From Chryseobacterium gleum (GTDB lineage: Bacteria; Bacteroidota; Bacteroidia; Flavobacteriales_D; Sanyastnellaceae): DNA of 7,167 nt. The stretch lies in contig CAMDFE010000073.1 of assembly GCA_945897395.1 (NCBI GenBank), positions 1-7,167 on the forward strand, given 5' to 3'. Shown in pieces: positions 1 through 7,070 of the stretch (positions are counted from its first letter, which is position 1; each line of letters begins with the position of its first letter). A program made the translations under genes and the position numbers. The notes beneath the pieces were generated by a model that ran no database searches, was not told where the DNA came from, and was given only the letters and a program-made list of their open reading frames with translations.

Positions 1-936
1 AACTTCCACCGCCATTTCTTTAGCTACTTTCGGATTCTCATGAATGAGCGGCATTAAGCTATTCGCGAACACCCAAAGATTCCATTGTGCAATGCCAGGC
101 TGACTAGCGAAGGCATATCTCTTCTGGGTATCTATAGAACTAAAACATGTCTTTGGATCATACACATTCATAAATGCACAAGGACCGTAATCAATCGTCT
201 CCCCAGAAATGCTCATATTATCGGTATTCATAACGCCATGAATAAACCCTACGCGCATCCAATTGACGATTAAATCTATCTGCACACGAACAACCTCCTT
301 CAACAAGGATAAATACGGATTTTCTAAACTCGTGCATTGCGGATAATGTCGCGCAATGGTATAATCTGCAAGTGCTTTCAAAACATCCTCGCTCTCATGC
401 ATGCTCACATACTCAAACGTACCGACACGCAGATGACTAGCAGCCACACGAGCTAAAAGTCCGCCCTTCTCCATTCCATTTCGATGAATCTGATCTCCTG
501 TATTTAAAACAGCAAGCGTTCGTGTTGTTGGAATTTGAAGAGCATGAATCGCTTCGCTCATGATGGCTTCGCGCAACATCGCTTTCAACGTTGCACGTCC
601 GTCGCCTCTTCGTGAATATGGTGTGACTCCACTACCCTTCAAATGAACATCATGAAGCAATCCTTCCGAAGATTTCCATTCATCAACCAACACCGCTCTT
701 CCGTCGCCAAGTATATTGAAGTGCCCAAACTGATGTCCCGCGTAGGCCATTGCCAACGGCTGTTTCGACCACTGATCGCTTCCATTGACCAATCGTTCAA
801 ATTCCTCTGCAATGCATGCGTCTGGAAAAGTGTTTGTCAATTTTTCATTCCAAAAAACAACATATGACTTTTCAAAAATATCAGGAAAAGCATTCGTATA
901 AAGTTCTTCCGGTAATTGTGCGTAGTTCAGTTTCAT
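1..936 (-). CDS. selO: SelO/YdiU protein adenylyltransferase, 3' end cut by window edge
   Basis: This is the N-terminal 312 residues of a SelO (YdiU, formerly UPF0061) pseudokinase-fold enzyme; the family transfers AMP from ATP to Ser/Thr/Tyr of target proteins and is linked to the oxidative stress response. I translated the reverse strand from the ATG at 936-934, and the frame stays open to base 1. Family motifs are unmistakable: AYAGHQFG (64-71), LKGSGVTPYSRRGDGRA (99-115), MSEAIHALQIPTTR (126-139), LLARVAASHLRVGTFE (160-175), GFIHGVMNTDNMS (230-242) and IDYGP (248-252). From family knowledge, the expected active-site set is present at matching spacing: K100, E123, R163, R170, D239 (base), and metal ligands N240 and D249. 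All seven are intact, so it is probably active. The family is usually about 480-550 residues, so roughly the last third lies outside the window. No Shine-Dalgarno sequence is seen. It lies 106 bases downstream of the porP-like gene and is probably its own unit. Confidence 0.95.
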   Translation of the reverse strand, partial: MKLNYAQLPEELYTNAFPDIFEKSYVVFWNEKLTNTFPDACIAEEFERLVNGSDQWSKQPLAMAYAGHQFGHFNILGDGRAVLVDEWKSSEGLLHDVHLKGSGVTPYSRRGDGRATLKAMLREAIMSEAIHALQIPTTRTLAVLNTGDQIHRNGMEKGGLLARVAASHLRVGTFEYVSMHESEDVLKALADYTIARHYPQCTSLENPYLSLLKEVVRVQIDLIVNWMRVGFIHGVMNTDNMSISGETIDYGPCAFMNVYDPKTCFSSIDTQKRYAFASQPGIAQWNLWVFANSLMPLIHENPKVAKEMAVEV

Positions 937-1025
937 GCGACAGAAGGTTTCACCCAGTTCTTATGCTTTTATGCAGATACAATGTATTTTAACTGCTAGA
1001 AGTTCATTGGTAAAATCTATACCTA

Positions 1026-1033
1026 CAAAGCTA
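1026..1033 (-). promoter_or_regulatory. Candidate Bacteroidota -7 box upstream of selO
   Basis: Read on the minus strand this is TAGCTTTG, an exact match to the Bacteroidota -7 consensus TAnnTTTG. It lies just after the stop of the porP-like gene and about 90 bases before the selO start, which would give a leader of roughly 80 bases. I do not see a convincing TTG -33 element at the usual 19-21 base spacing, so it is a weak to moderate call. It would let selO be transcribed apart from the secretion pair. Confidence 0.35.
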
Positions 1034-1042
1034 CAATCGTTT

Positions 1043-2056
1043 TTAGTAATAAGGAATGCAGATCTTTTTCAAGTTTCCGGGTTTCGGTTTTGGAGGAACA
1101 ATGTAGACGATGGAAAATTCCAAACCTCCTCTTCCCGCACTCGCTGGACGAAGCGTTGATGTGTTCAAATCATACGACATTCCAACGCGCCATTCATTGT
1201 ACTCTGCACCTAATTCAATCCAAGCAGCGTCACGAAATCTTCCGTGAACACCTGCAAACACGCGCTGATTCTCCCACTTTTCAGATGGAAGTTTATAGTA
1301 CGCTCTAGAACCAAAAACCAATTCCTTCATTTTTCCTTGAAGTTGAAACAACGAAAGCGCTTCAACCTCATATTGTGAATTCAACGGAATCCTTGCACTG
1401 GCTTGAATGGCATGACGTATGTCAAGCACAACGGCATTGTTGTCTTTGAAACTCTGCTTCGGTCGTGTAATGTTGCTCAACGAATAACCCGCATTCCATC
1501 GGAATTTATTTTGTTGTTTCTGAATGAAAACGGACAAACCTATTGAAGGATAAACACGCGCTGTAGTTGCATAAATCTCGTTTGTTGAAAGCGTTGGATC
1601 GAAACTCATTCCGTTCCATTGGGAATCGTAAATCAATGCACTTGGGTCGAATCCGCGCGAAGTAATTCCGAATGAACCTCCTCCCCTCACCTCTAAACTA
1701 TCGTTAGGTTTATGAATGGTATGCGCAGCATGAAGTTGAACTTGAGATGTTCTGAATCGCGAATCCCCGGCGACATCACTTCCTGCATTCAATCCGAAAG
1801 ACCATTGCTTCGCATTAAACTCTTTCGCTTCTGCGGAAAAACCGAATGTCTGATAAGGTGTCGTAACACTTCGCCATTGATTTCGCTGATTGGCTGTAAA
1901 ACGAAACTGCCCATTAAATGAGCCAACCTGAGCGCTGTTTTGCCAAAGCATAGCCTGATCGAACTGACTGAAGTGAATATCCTGAGCGAAAGAACAATAC
2001 GTGAATGCAAAAAAGAATGCAAGCATTCCCATTCTCATTCTCATTCTGTTTCTCAT
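1043..2056 (-). CDS. PorP/SprF family type IX secretion outer-membrane protein
   Basis: This is a 337-residue PorP/SprF-family protein, predicted to be an outer-membrane beta-barrel of the type IX secretion system. Numbering from the ATG at 2056-2054, a basic n-region (Arg/Met repeats, 1-10) is followed by a hydrophobic stretch (11-20) and a likely cleavage after SFA (24). The mature N-terminus QDIHFSQFDQAMLWQNSA, then the NQRNQWRSVTTPYQTF segment (56-71), is the family signature. The rest alternates polar and hydrophobic residues with many aromatics, as expected of barrel strands. It ends in a Lys- and Cys-containing tail (KKICIPYY). The frame is also open to a TTG at 2071-2069, which would overlap the upstream stop by 8 bases; I prefer an ATG, but five in-frame ATGs (2056, 2044, 2038, 2032, 2026) compete. 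From known biology, PorP/SprF proteins are needed for export of type B cargo, and the upstream gene encodes exactly such cargo. Confidence 0.9.
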   Translation of the reverse strand: MRNRMRMRMGMLAFFFAFTYCSFAQDIHFSQFDQAMLWQNSAQVGSFNGQFRFTANQRNQWRSVTTPYQTFGFSAEAKEFNAKQWSFGLNAGSDVAGDSRFRTSQVQLHAAHTIHKPNDSLEVRGGGSFGITSRGFDPSALIYDSQWNGMSFDPTLSTNEIYATTARVYPSIGLSVFIQKQQNKFRWNAGYSLSNITRPKQSFKDNNAVVLDIRHAIQASARIPLNSQYEVEALSLFQLQGKMKELVFGSRAYYKLPSEKWENQRVFAGVHGRFRDAAWIELGAEYNEWRVGMSYDLNTSTLRPASAGRGGLEFSIVYIVPPKPKPGNLKKICIPYY

Positions 2057-2059
2057 TCT
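2024..2059 (-). repeat. Hexanucleotide tandem repeat over the porP-like start
   Basis: On the minus strand six consecutive 6-base units read AGAATG, AGAAAC, AGAATG, AGAATG, AGAATG, GGAATG, so four are identical and two are variants. They encode alternating Arg (or Gly) and Met (or Asn) and form the positively charged n-region of the signal peptide. Because the unit is six bases, gain or loss of copies keeps the reading frame and changes only the number of in-frame ATGs and Arg residues. Confidence 0.85.
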
Positions 2060-2063
2060 AATC

Positions 2064-5000
2064 TTATTCAAGAACAGTTATGTTTCCTTCTTCGAAATAA
2101 ATTTCACCACCTTCACAGACCACTCGCATGTAGTAAACAAAAACAGCGGGATCTACTTTCTTACCTTTGAAATAGCCATTCCAACCAATGCTCTGGTCTT
2201 GTGTTTCGAAGACCAACTCACCCCAACGGTCGAACAACTTAAAATCCAATTCCGTAATGAAATTTCCTCTTACATAAAGCCATTCGTTCGCTTGATCGAG
2301 ATTCGGGGTGAATGCGTTTGGAACGTACACGGTTGGTCTTCCACATATAAAATCAACTACACGCACAGTGACACTGTCTTGTTGGACGCAATCACCATCT
2401 GCAACCGTTACGATGAATGTTGAAGTCATTTCGACGAAAGCTATTGGATTATAAATGTTCGAATTATTCAATCCAAGTGATGGCGTCCACTGATAAGAAT
2501 AGGAGTTATTTAGAGGACTGGCAGTAAGCTGGACGTTGGTTCCAGCAATGACAACCGCTGGGTTTACACTAGCGTTAATAATCAAAGCATTCAAGGCACT
2601 CACTGCCACCTGAACAGTATCTTGCGCAAAACATCCGCTTGGTGTTGCGGCAGATACAGAAACCTCCGTGCCTGCAGTAATTATAAACTCTACCGAAGAA
2701 GTTCCTTGTCCGCTTAACAGCTGCGCATTCGATTGCCACTGGTAATTAAATGTTGGATTCGGATTCAACACCGACAACGAAACCGTATCGCCATAGCACG
2801 CTGTGAAATCACCTTGAATAGTAGCTTGGTCGCCAACCATGAAAACAGAAACACTGTCTTCAACGGTGCAACCCTGACTAGACAATTGCGCGAAATAGGT
2901 TTGCATTCCGTTTACAAAAACATTTATCGAAAGGTCTTGCATGTTGCTGTTTAACGGATTCGAAAAATCAGGAGAAGCGCTCCAAATCAAGCTTCCCGTT
3001 GAAGGATTAATTAGAGCGTCGAGGTCTACATTCGCTGTAACACAAAGCGAAGTATCGTTAGGAAGTGTTAAACTTAATTGAGGAACCAAAACGTTTTGCG
3101 TAAGCGTATCCGTGCAGACGTCGTGTTGAATCAACAATTGATAAGAAGCACTTGAACTTCCTGTAAATATTGGAAGTGGCCCATTTACATCGCTCAAATT
3201 TCCGTCGTTCGGAGTCCAAGTATAAACCGCATTCGGATCGGCACTCACCTGTCCCAACTGAACAGGCACTCCATTGCAAACAGTCACATCACCAAGCGTT
3301 TCAACAATTGGCGCAACAACTGTAACCGTTCTTGAAATAGTATCTACGGCATTGCACGTCACTGGATTCAACGCCGTCAATGTAATGGTGTATGTACCCG
3401 GAGCGTTGAAGGTGTGAACTACGCTGTTTCCGAATACAGTAGAATTATCGTCACTGAAATTCCATTGTACCGAAGCCGCCAGATACGAGGTACTCACTAA
3501 TTGAATGGTAGACCCCTCGCAGAGAAGCGGAGGAACGTTGAAATTTGCAACGGTTAAAGGCAACTGGAAATCGTATTTGAATACGCCGTTGTTGCAACTG
3601 TTGTTGTTGATTGCTGAAACGGCATTCGCTGGGTATATCGGAAAGTCACTATTTCCGCCACAACCGGCGCATACACTTTGATAGATAATTCCTTTTCGAT
3701 CGAAGCGACTGGTTCCTCCGTCTACGTGTTCGGCACTGATGTTTCCACCAAAAAATGAAGCGTAAGTGACTGCGCTTGCATCGGCTTCTAAAACGAGCAA
3801 ATAGAAATCGCTTCCGTCTGTTGTAGGCTGAAATGCATCGGGCGAGGTGAGCAATCCATTGGTATATCCCGCCTCTGTGGTTGAGTACTGATTCACAGCT
3901 CCACCCCATCCGCTGAGATAAATTTTTCCACATACATCTACCAAAAATGCTGTGGGTGAAAGACTAGGTTTTCCGTCTCCGGTTCCGAACACAGTGCTCC
4001 ACACAATAGACGATAAATCATTGGGGAATTTCGTTACCAACATTCCACTGTTCGGCTGACTGAATGAGGCATTTACAACGAACGTTGAATTCGCAGCGCG
4101 TGTTTGTCCGTATACAAACACTTCATCAGCGTTGTCTGTTTCAATAAAATAAAGTTGATCATATACGTTGCTTCCGAAATAAGTTGAAGACAACAAACTC
4201 GTACCTGTTGGATTGAACTTCGCTATCCAGCCGTCGCTATTTCCTCCATTAAAAACTTGTCCGTATCCGTTGCCTGCAATTGGAAAATTCACCGACTGCG
4301 TTCCTCCGCACACGAATATATTTCCTGCGTTATCCTCCGCCAAACTGAATCCGCTATCGTCATCGCTTCCGCCGAGGTAGGTGCTCCAAATCATTTGTGA
4401 CAGATCACTCGACAATTGAAACAAGCAAGCATCTTGCAGTCCGCCAATACTCGATTGAAATGCATTGACTGTTGGGAAGTTCGTTGAGTATGTTGAACTC
4501 ACCACGTAGACATTATCGTTCGCGTCTAAATCCACTTCTCCACGAAATTCATCGGCATAATTGAACTTCAGTCCGGCTGCGGTGTTCACACCATCATTGC
4601 CTGTTCCTCCAACGAAGGTTGAAGCCAAGAGTGTGTTTCCATTTACATTCAACTTCGCGACAACTATATCGCTTCCGTTTACATATTGAACGCCGACACC
4701 AAACGGGGCGAAGTTCGCACCGCCATTGAATGAATTATCGAAGGCACCGGACGTAGCTGGGAAATTTCCGCTTGAAGTAGTCCCCAATACAATCAACTCA
4801 TCGTTGCTGTTGCAGATTAAACTGTGCGGAAGATCGTCATTCGCCCCACCCAAGAAAGTACTCCATTGCAAGAAGGTTCCAGACACATCGTATTTCGAAA
4901 TGGCCATGTCCGTTCCTGCCAAAGTTCCTTGTCCATCTCCTCCACCCCAAGTGGTTTGGTATGCGCCTATGGTGGTCGGATACCCTTGTCCGAAAGCACT

Positions 5001-5816
5001 ACTTCCAGAAATCAAATTTCCTTGACTGTCATAGGTGGCGGTGTATCCAAAGTTATCGTCGAAGCTTCCGCTGTAGGAAGAGAAGATGAGTTCGGGGTCA
5101 ATGACTAGCGGATGCCTTGTATCATATTTTCCCAATCGGAATGAAATTACATCACCATTTTTTACGAAGGAACAATCGACGCGCATTTTCATCGGCGGAT
5201 TGTTTCTCGCAGCTTCGCCCTCCATGGGAATCAATTGATATGCGATGGGGATTTGCTCAACGATTTCTCCCAAGGCCGTTCGCACGATCAGCCTTCCCTC
5301 TTCAATACGCACATCGTCTGTGCCTTCATACGACCATTGAATTTGTGAAGGAGAAGCGCCTCGTTGAACTTCCCAGTCGTATTTCATGAAAAATTCATTC
5401 TGATAAACGTGCAGATGAATTCCTGAATAAAAGTTCTGATAACGGAATCCTTTCGCCTCGCGACAATCTCTTCCCCACTTCAACGGATCGTTTCCCAAAA
5501 AATAGTTGTAACGTGTTTGTTGAAAAGCATCGGCAACGAGCTTTTCCGGATGCGCGTTGCGAAACACTTGACGAAAGACATGTCCGCGCATGATAGGCTC
5601 GAACTCTTTTCCAGCATGTGCTTTCGCTATTTCAGATAAATCGAAGAAGTGATGCGTGAAGGCGTTGTTCTCGAAAAAGGTTCTGCCGTTTTCTGTTGCA
5701 GCGCTGAACTTCACTTGCGATGGCCATTGACCTTTGTTCTCAATGAAATGAACTACCTGCGCAAGTCCAAATTGAACAAGCAGACCAAAACATCCAATGA
5801 GTAGCAGTTTGCGCAT
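2064..5816 (-). CDS. Large secreted T9SS cargo: DUF7948, SBBP propeller, PKD/Ig modules, CHU_C sorting domain
   Basis: This is a 1250-residue exported, probably surface-attached or released protein; its ligand or activity is not evident. A signal peptide (1-19, cleavage before QVVHFIENKGQW) leads a DUF7948-type domain (about 20-240), marked by the IENKGQWP opening, YNYFLGNDP and a Y-N-F-Y-S-G-I-H-L segment followed by KYDWEV. A beta-propeller spans about 245-745, with seven SBBP-type strand motifs starting near 246, 319, 399, 478, 544, 607 and 687 (for example STFLGG, STYLGG). Five PKD/Ig-like modules follow (about 755-1155); the first is a clear PKD, with WNFSDD and HTFNAPGTYTITLTA. The end (about 1158-1250) is a CHU_C gliding-motility-associated domain, with VPNAFTPN, FDRWGELVFE, GWNGYFKG and VFVYYMRV, which is a type B T9SS sorting signal. 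No protease or glycosidase motif is visible, so adhesion or binding is the likeliest role, by inference. It starts 30 bases after ribH and abuts the porP-like partner. Confidence 0.93.
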   Translation of the reverse strand: MRKLLLIGCFGLLVQFGLAQVVHFIENKGQWPSQVKFSAATENGRTFFENNAFTHHFFDLSEIAKAHAGKEFEPIMRGHVFRQVFRNAHPEKLVADAFQQTRYNYFLGNDPLKWGRDCREAKGFRYQNFYSGIHLHVYQNEFFMKYDWEVQRGASPSQIQWSYEGTDDVRIEEGRLIVRTALGEIVEQIPIAYQLIPMEGEAARNNPPMKMRVDCSFVKNGDVISFRLGKYDTRHPLVIDPELIFSSYSGSFDDNFGYTATYDSQGNLISGSSAFGQGYPTTIGAYQTTWGGGDGQGTLAGTDMAISKYDVSGTFLQWSTFLGGANDDLPHSLICNSNDELIVLGTTSSGNFPATSGAFDNSFNGGANFAPFGVGVQYVNGSDIVVAKLNVNGNTLLASTFVGGTGNDGVNTAAGLKFNYADEFRGEVDLDANDNVYVVSSTYSTNFPTVNAFQSSIGGLQDACLFQLSSDLSQMIWSTYLGGSDDDSGFSLAEDNAGNIFVCGGTQSVNFPIAGNGYGQVFNGGNSDGWIAKFNPTGTSLLSSTYFGSNVYDQLYFIETDNADEVFVYGQTRAANSTFVVNASFSQPNSGMLVTKFPNDLSSIVWSTVFGTGDGKPSLSPTAFLVDVCGKIYLSGWGGAVNQYSTTEAGYTNGLLTSPDAFQPTTDGSDFYLLVLEADASAVTYASFFGGNISAEHVDGGTSRFDRKGIIYQSVCAGCGGNSDFPIYPANAVSAINNNSCNNGVFKYDFQLPLTVANFNVPPLLCEGSTIQLVSTSYLAASVQWNFSDDNSTVFGNSVVHTFNAPGTYTITLTALNPVTCNAVDTISRTVTVVAPIVETLGDVTVCNGVPVQLGQVSADPNAVYTWTPNDGNLSDVNGPLPIFTGSSSASYQLLIQHDVCTDTLTQNVLVPQLSLTLPNDTSLCVTANVDLDALINPSTGSLIWSASPDFSNPLNSNMQDLSINVFVNGMQTYFAQLSSQGCTVEDSVSVFMVGDQATIQGDFTACYGDTVSLSVLNPNPTFNYQWQSNAQLLSGQGTSSVEFIITAGTEVSVSAATPSGCFAQDTVQVAVSALNALIINASVNPAVVIAGTNVQLTASPLNNSYSYQWTPSLGLNNSNIYNPIAFVEMTSTFIVTVADGDCVQQDSVTVRVVDFICGRPTVYVPNAFTPNLDQANEWLYVRGNFITELDFKLFDRWGELVFETQDQSIGWNGYFKGKKVDPAVFVYYMRVVCEGGEIYFEEGNITVLE

Positions 5817-5820
5817 TGAA

Positions 5821-5837
5821 CGAATTTACAAAATTCG
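5821..5837. repeat. Perfect 7-bp inverted repeat between ribH and the large cargo gene
   Basis: The arms CGAATTT and AAATTCG are exact reverse complements separated by the 3-base loop ACA. The repeat occupies more than half of the 30-base gap between the ribH stop and the cargo-gene start, and ends 5 bases before that ATG. It is AT-rich and has no following T-run on the minus strand, so it is a poor intrinsic terminator. A regulator site, or an RNA hairpin affecting translation initiation of the cargo gene, are alternatives. On the minus strand it also contains GAATTTTG, one mismatch from the TAnnTTTG -7 box. Confidence 0.6.
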
Positions 5838-5846
5838 AGGAGAACT

Positions 5847-6335
5847 CTAAGACTTTAATTTCGCCTGAAGCGCCAGCATCTCAACCAAGGCTTGAGCGCA
5901 GTCGACTCCTTTGTTACCAAGCACTCCTCCGCTTCTTGCCCGGCTTTGCTCAATGTGATCATCGGTAAGAACACCGAATACTACTGGCTTTCCTGAATGC
6001 AATCCAATGTCTTGAATGCCCTGAGCTGTTGCCATAGACACATACTCAAAGTGTGGTGTTTCACCACGAACAATGCATCCCAATGCAATAACGCCTGTTA
6101 CTCCCGGTTTCTCGGTTGCCCATTTCGCTCCAAGCGGTAATTCGAAACTACCCGGCACATATTCTTTTTCAATCTGAGACGATTGAAAACCAAGACGGAG
6201 CAATGTTTCCATTGCTCCGTTGTATAAATTCTCTGTTACTTCTTCATTCCAACGAGAAACCAAAATAACCACACGGTGATTTTCAATTTCAGGAAGAAGA
6301 ATTGCTCTTTCTTCAGAAAGATTGACTGTAGCCAT
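5847..6335 (-). CDS. ribH: 6,7-dimethyl-8-ribityllumazine synthase
   Basis: Lumazine synthase carries out the penultimate step of riboflavin synthesis in the cytoplasm, condensing 5-amino-6-ribitylamino-uracil with 3,4-dihydroxy-2-butanone 4-phosphate. The 162-residue length is normal for the family. Motifs in order are VSRWN (26-30; W29 sits where the substrate-stacking aromatic is expected), VPGSFELPLGAK (60-71), GCIVRGETPHFEYVS (86-100; H95 is the expected catalytic histidine), PVVFGVLTDD (117-126), and a segment with R134 and GNKG (140-143), where the family's phosphate-contacting Arg lies. Its ATG shares one base with the stop of the upstream TPR gene (TAATG), pointing to translational coupling and co-transcription. 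The other riboflavin genes are not in the window, as is common in Bacteroidota. Confidence 0.97.
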   Translation of the reverse strand: MATVNLSEERAILLPEIENHRVVILVSRWNEEVTENLYNGAMETLLRLGFQSSQIEKEYVPGSFELPLGAKWATEKPGVTGVIALGCIVRGETPHFEYVSMATAQGIQDIGLHSGKPVVFGVLTDDHIEQSRARSGGVLGNKGVDCAQALVEMLALQAKLKS

Positions 6336-7033
6336 TATCCTTGCGCCTTCAAGAAGTTCAACATTTTATCTGCTTCTACATAAGTAGCAGAACGATTGTC
6401 GATTCCTTCCATCGCTTTCTCTAGCGTTTCTTTTGCTTTGTCTTTGTTACCTTGCTCAATGTATACACGAGCTGCCTTCAACAAATAATCTCCAGCTAGT
6501 GCGTCGCGAGTGCCATTTGATTTCGATTGAGCCGCAGCCTTCTCGAAGTATTTCACAGCCTCGTCTAATTGACCCAATTCAACATTCATATCGCCTATGT
6601 TTCCGAGAACATAAACTGAAACCGCCTGGTCTTCTGCATTTACTTCTTTGAAATGAGCCAACGCATTTCCGAAATCTCCTTTAGAGCGGAAGCAAATAGC
6701 AGCGCCGTAATGCGCTAATTCAGCTGCATCCGTGCCTTCGTAGTTATCAATAACACTTTGGAATCCAGCTGCATCTTCGTGACCGTTCAACGCCCAGTCG
6801 ATGCTATCGATTGACAAATAATACTGCGCTTTCCATAAAGCATTTGCCGCTTCTTGCTCGCGCGGTTGAGCAACTGCTGCATCGTAAGCGAAGTATCCGC
6901 CTACACCTACAACCAATGCAATTCCTAGCGCCATAAGTGGCTTTCTATAATTTTCGAAAAAATTTGAAGTAGTGTTTGAAGTATTAACTTCTTTGTAGCT
7001 CACTTCTTGGTCTGAGATATTTCTTTTTGACAT
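6335..7033 (-). CDS. Single-pass membrane protein with tetratricopeptide-like repeats (YfgM-like topology)
   Basis: This 232-residue protein has a polar N-terminus (1-30), one transmembrane helix (about 32-50, starting KPLMALGIALVVGVGGYFAY) and an alpha-helical, acidic-to-neutral C-terminal part. TPR-like helical pairs are seen at about 104-131 (AELAHYGAAICFRSKGDFGN onward), 137-170 (with LGQLDEAVKYFEKA) and 180-208 (GDYLLKAARVYIEQGNKDKA onward). Arg and Lys just before the helix suggest the N-terminus is cytoplasmic and the repeats periplasmic, like the YfgM/TPR_21 family, which associates with the translocon and periplasmic chaperones; that specific role is only inference here. It is the promoter-proximal gene of a leftward unit and is coupled to ribH by a one-base overlap. 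It is divergent from recF, an arrangement I recall as common in Flavobacteriia. Confidence 0.85.
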   Translation of the reverse strand: MSKRNISDQEVSYKEVNTSNTTSNFFENYRKPLMALGIALVVGVGGYFAYDAAVAQPREQEAANALWKAQYYLSIDSIDWALNGHEDAAGFQSVIDNYEGTDAAELAHYGAAICFRSKGDFGNALAHFKEVNAEDQAVSVYVLGNIGDMNVELGQLDEAVKYFEKAAAQSKSNGTRDALAGDYLLKAARVYIEQGNKDKAKETLEKAMEGIDNRSATYVEADKMLNFLKAQG

Positions 7034-7050
7034 GTGCGTAAATTGAGGTG

Positions 7051-7058
7051 CGAATATA
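7051..7058 (-). promoter_or_regulatory. Candidate -7 box for the TPR gene-ribH unit
   Basis: The minus strand reads TATATTCG, one mismatch from the Bacteroidota consensus TAnnTTTG, 17 bases upstream of the TPR gene start. No clear TTG -33 element lies at the expected distance. The short 59-base divergent gap means the promoter of this unit must lie here or inside recF, which supports the call; the match itself is modest. Confidence 0.3.
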
Positions 7059-7070
7059 CTAAATTCCGAA

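Noticed and set aside
85..867. Short plus-strand open frames at the left edge
   Set aside because: They are antisense to selO, whose frame carries a continuous run of family motifs.
991..1004. Imperfect 14-base palindrome (12 of 14 positions) centred on CTAG in the porP-selO gap
   Set aside because: The arms have mismatches and no T-run follows on either strand, so it is not a credible terminator; as an operator it is too weak to call.
2001..2423. Open frame of 140 codons on the plus strand
   Set aside because: It lies opposite the end of the cargo gene and the start of the porP-like gene, which have clear domains. Its sequence is low-complexity (Ile/Leu repeats from the antisense of the hexamer repeat) and shows no recognisable family.
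3649..3933. Minus-strand 94-codon frame rich in Arg, Cys and Trp
   Set aside because: It is an out-of-frame reading of the cargo gene across the cysteine cluster, and its composition is typical of a shadow frame.
4726..5108. Two overlapping plus-strand open frames of 94-99 codons
   Set aside because: Both are antisense to the SBBP propeller and show no domain-like pattern, so they are shadows of a strongly biased coding frame.
2064..5816. Possible enzyme domain (protease or glycosidase) in the large secreted protein
   Set aside because: I looked for catalytic signatures and found only the DUF7948-type, SBBP, PKD/Ig-like and CHU_C patterns.
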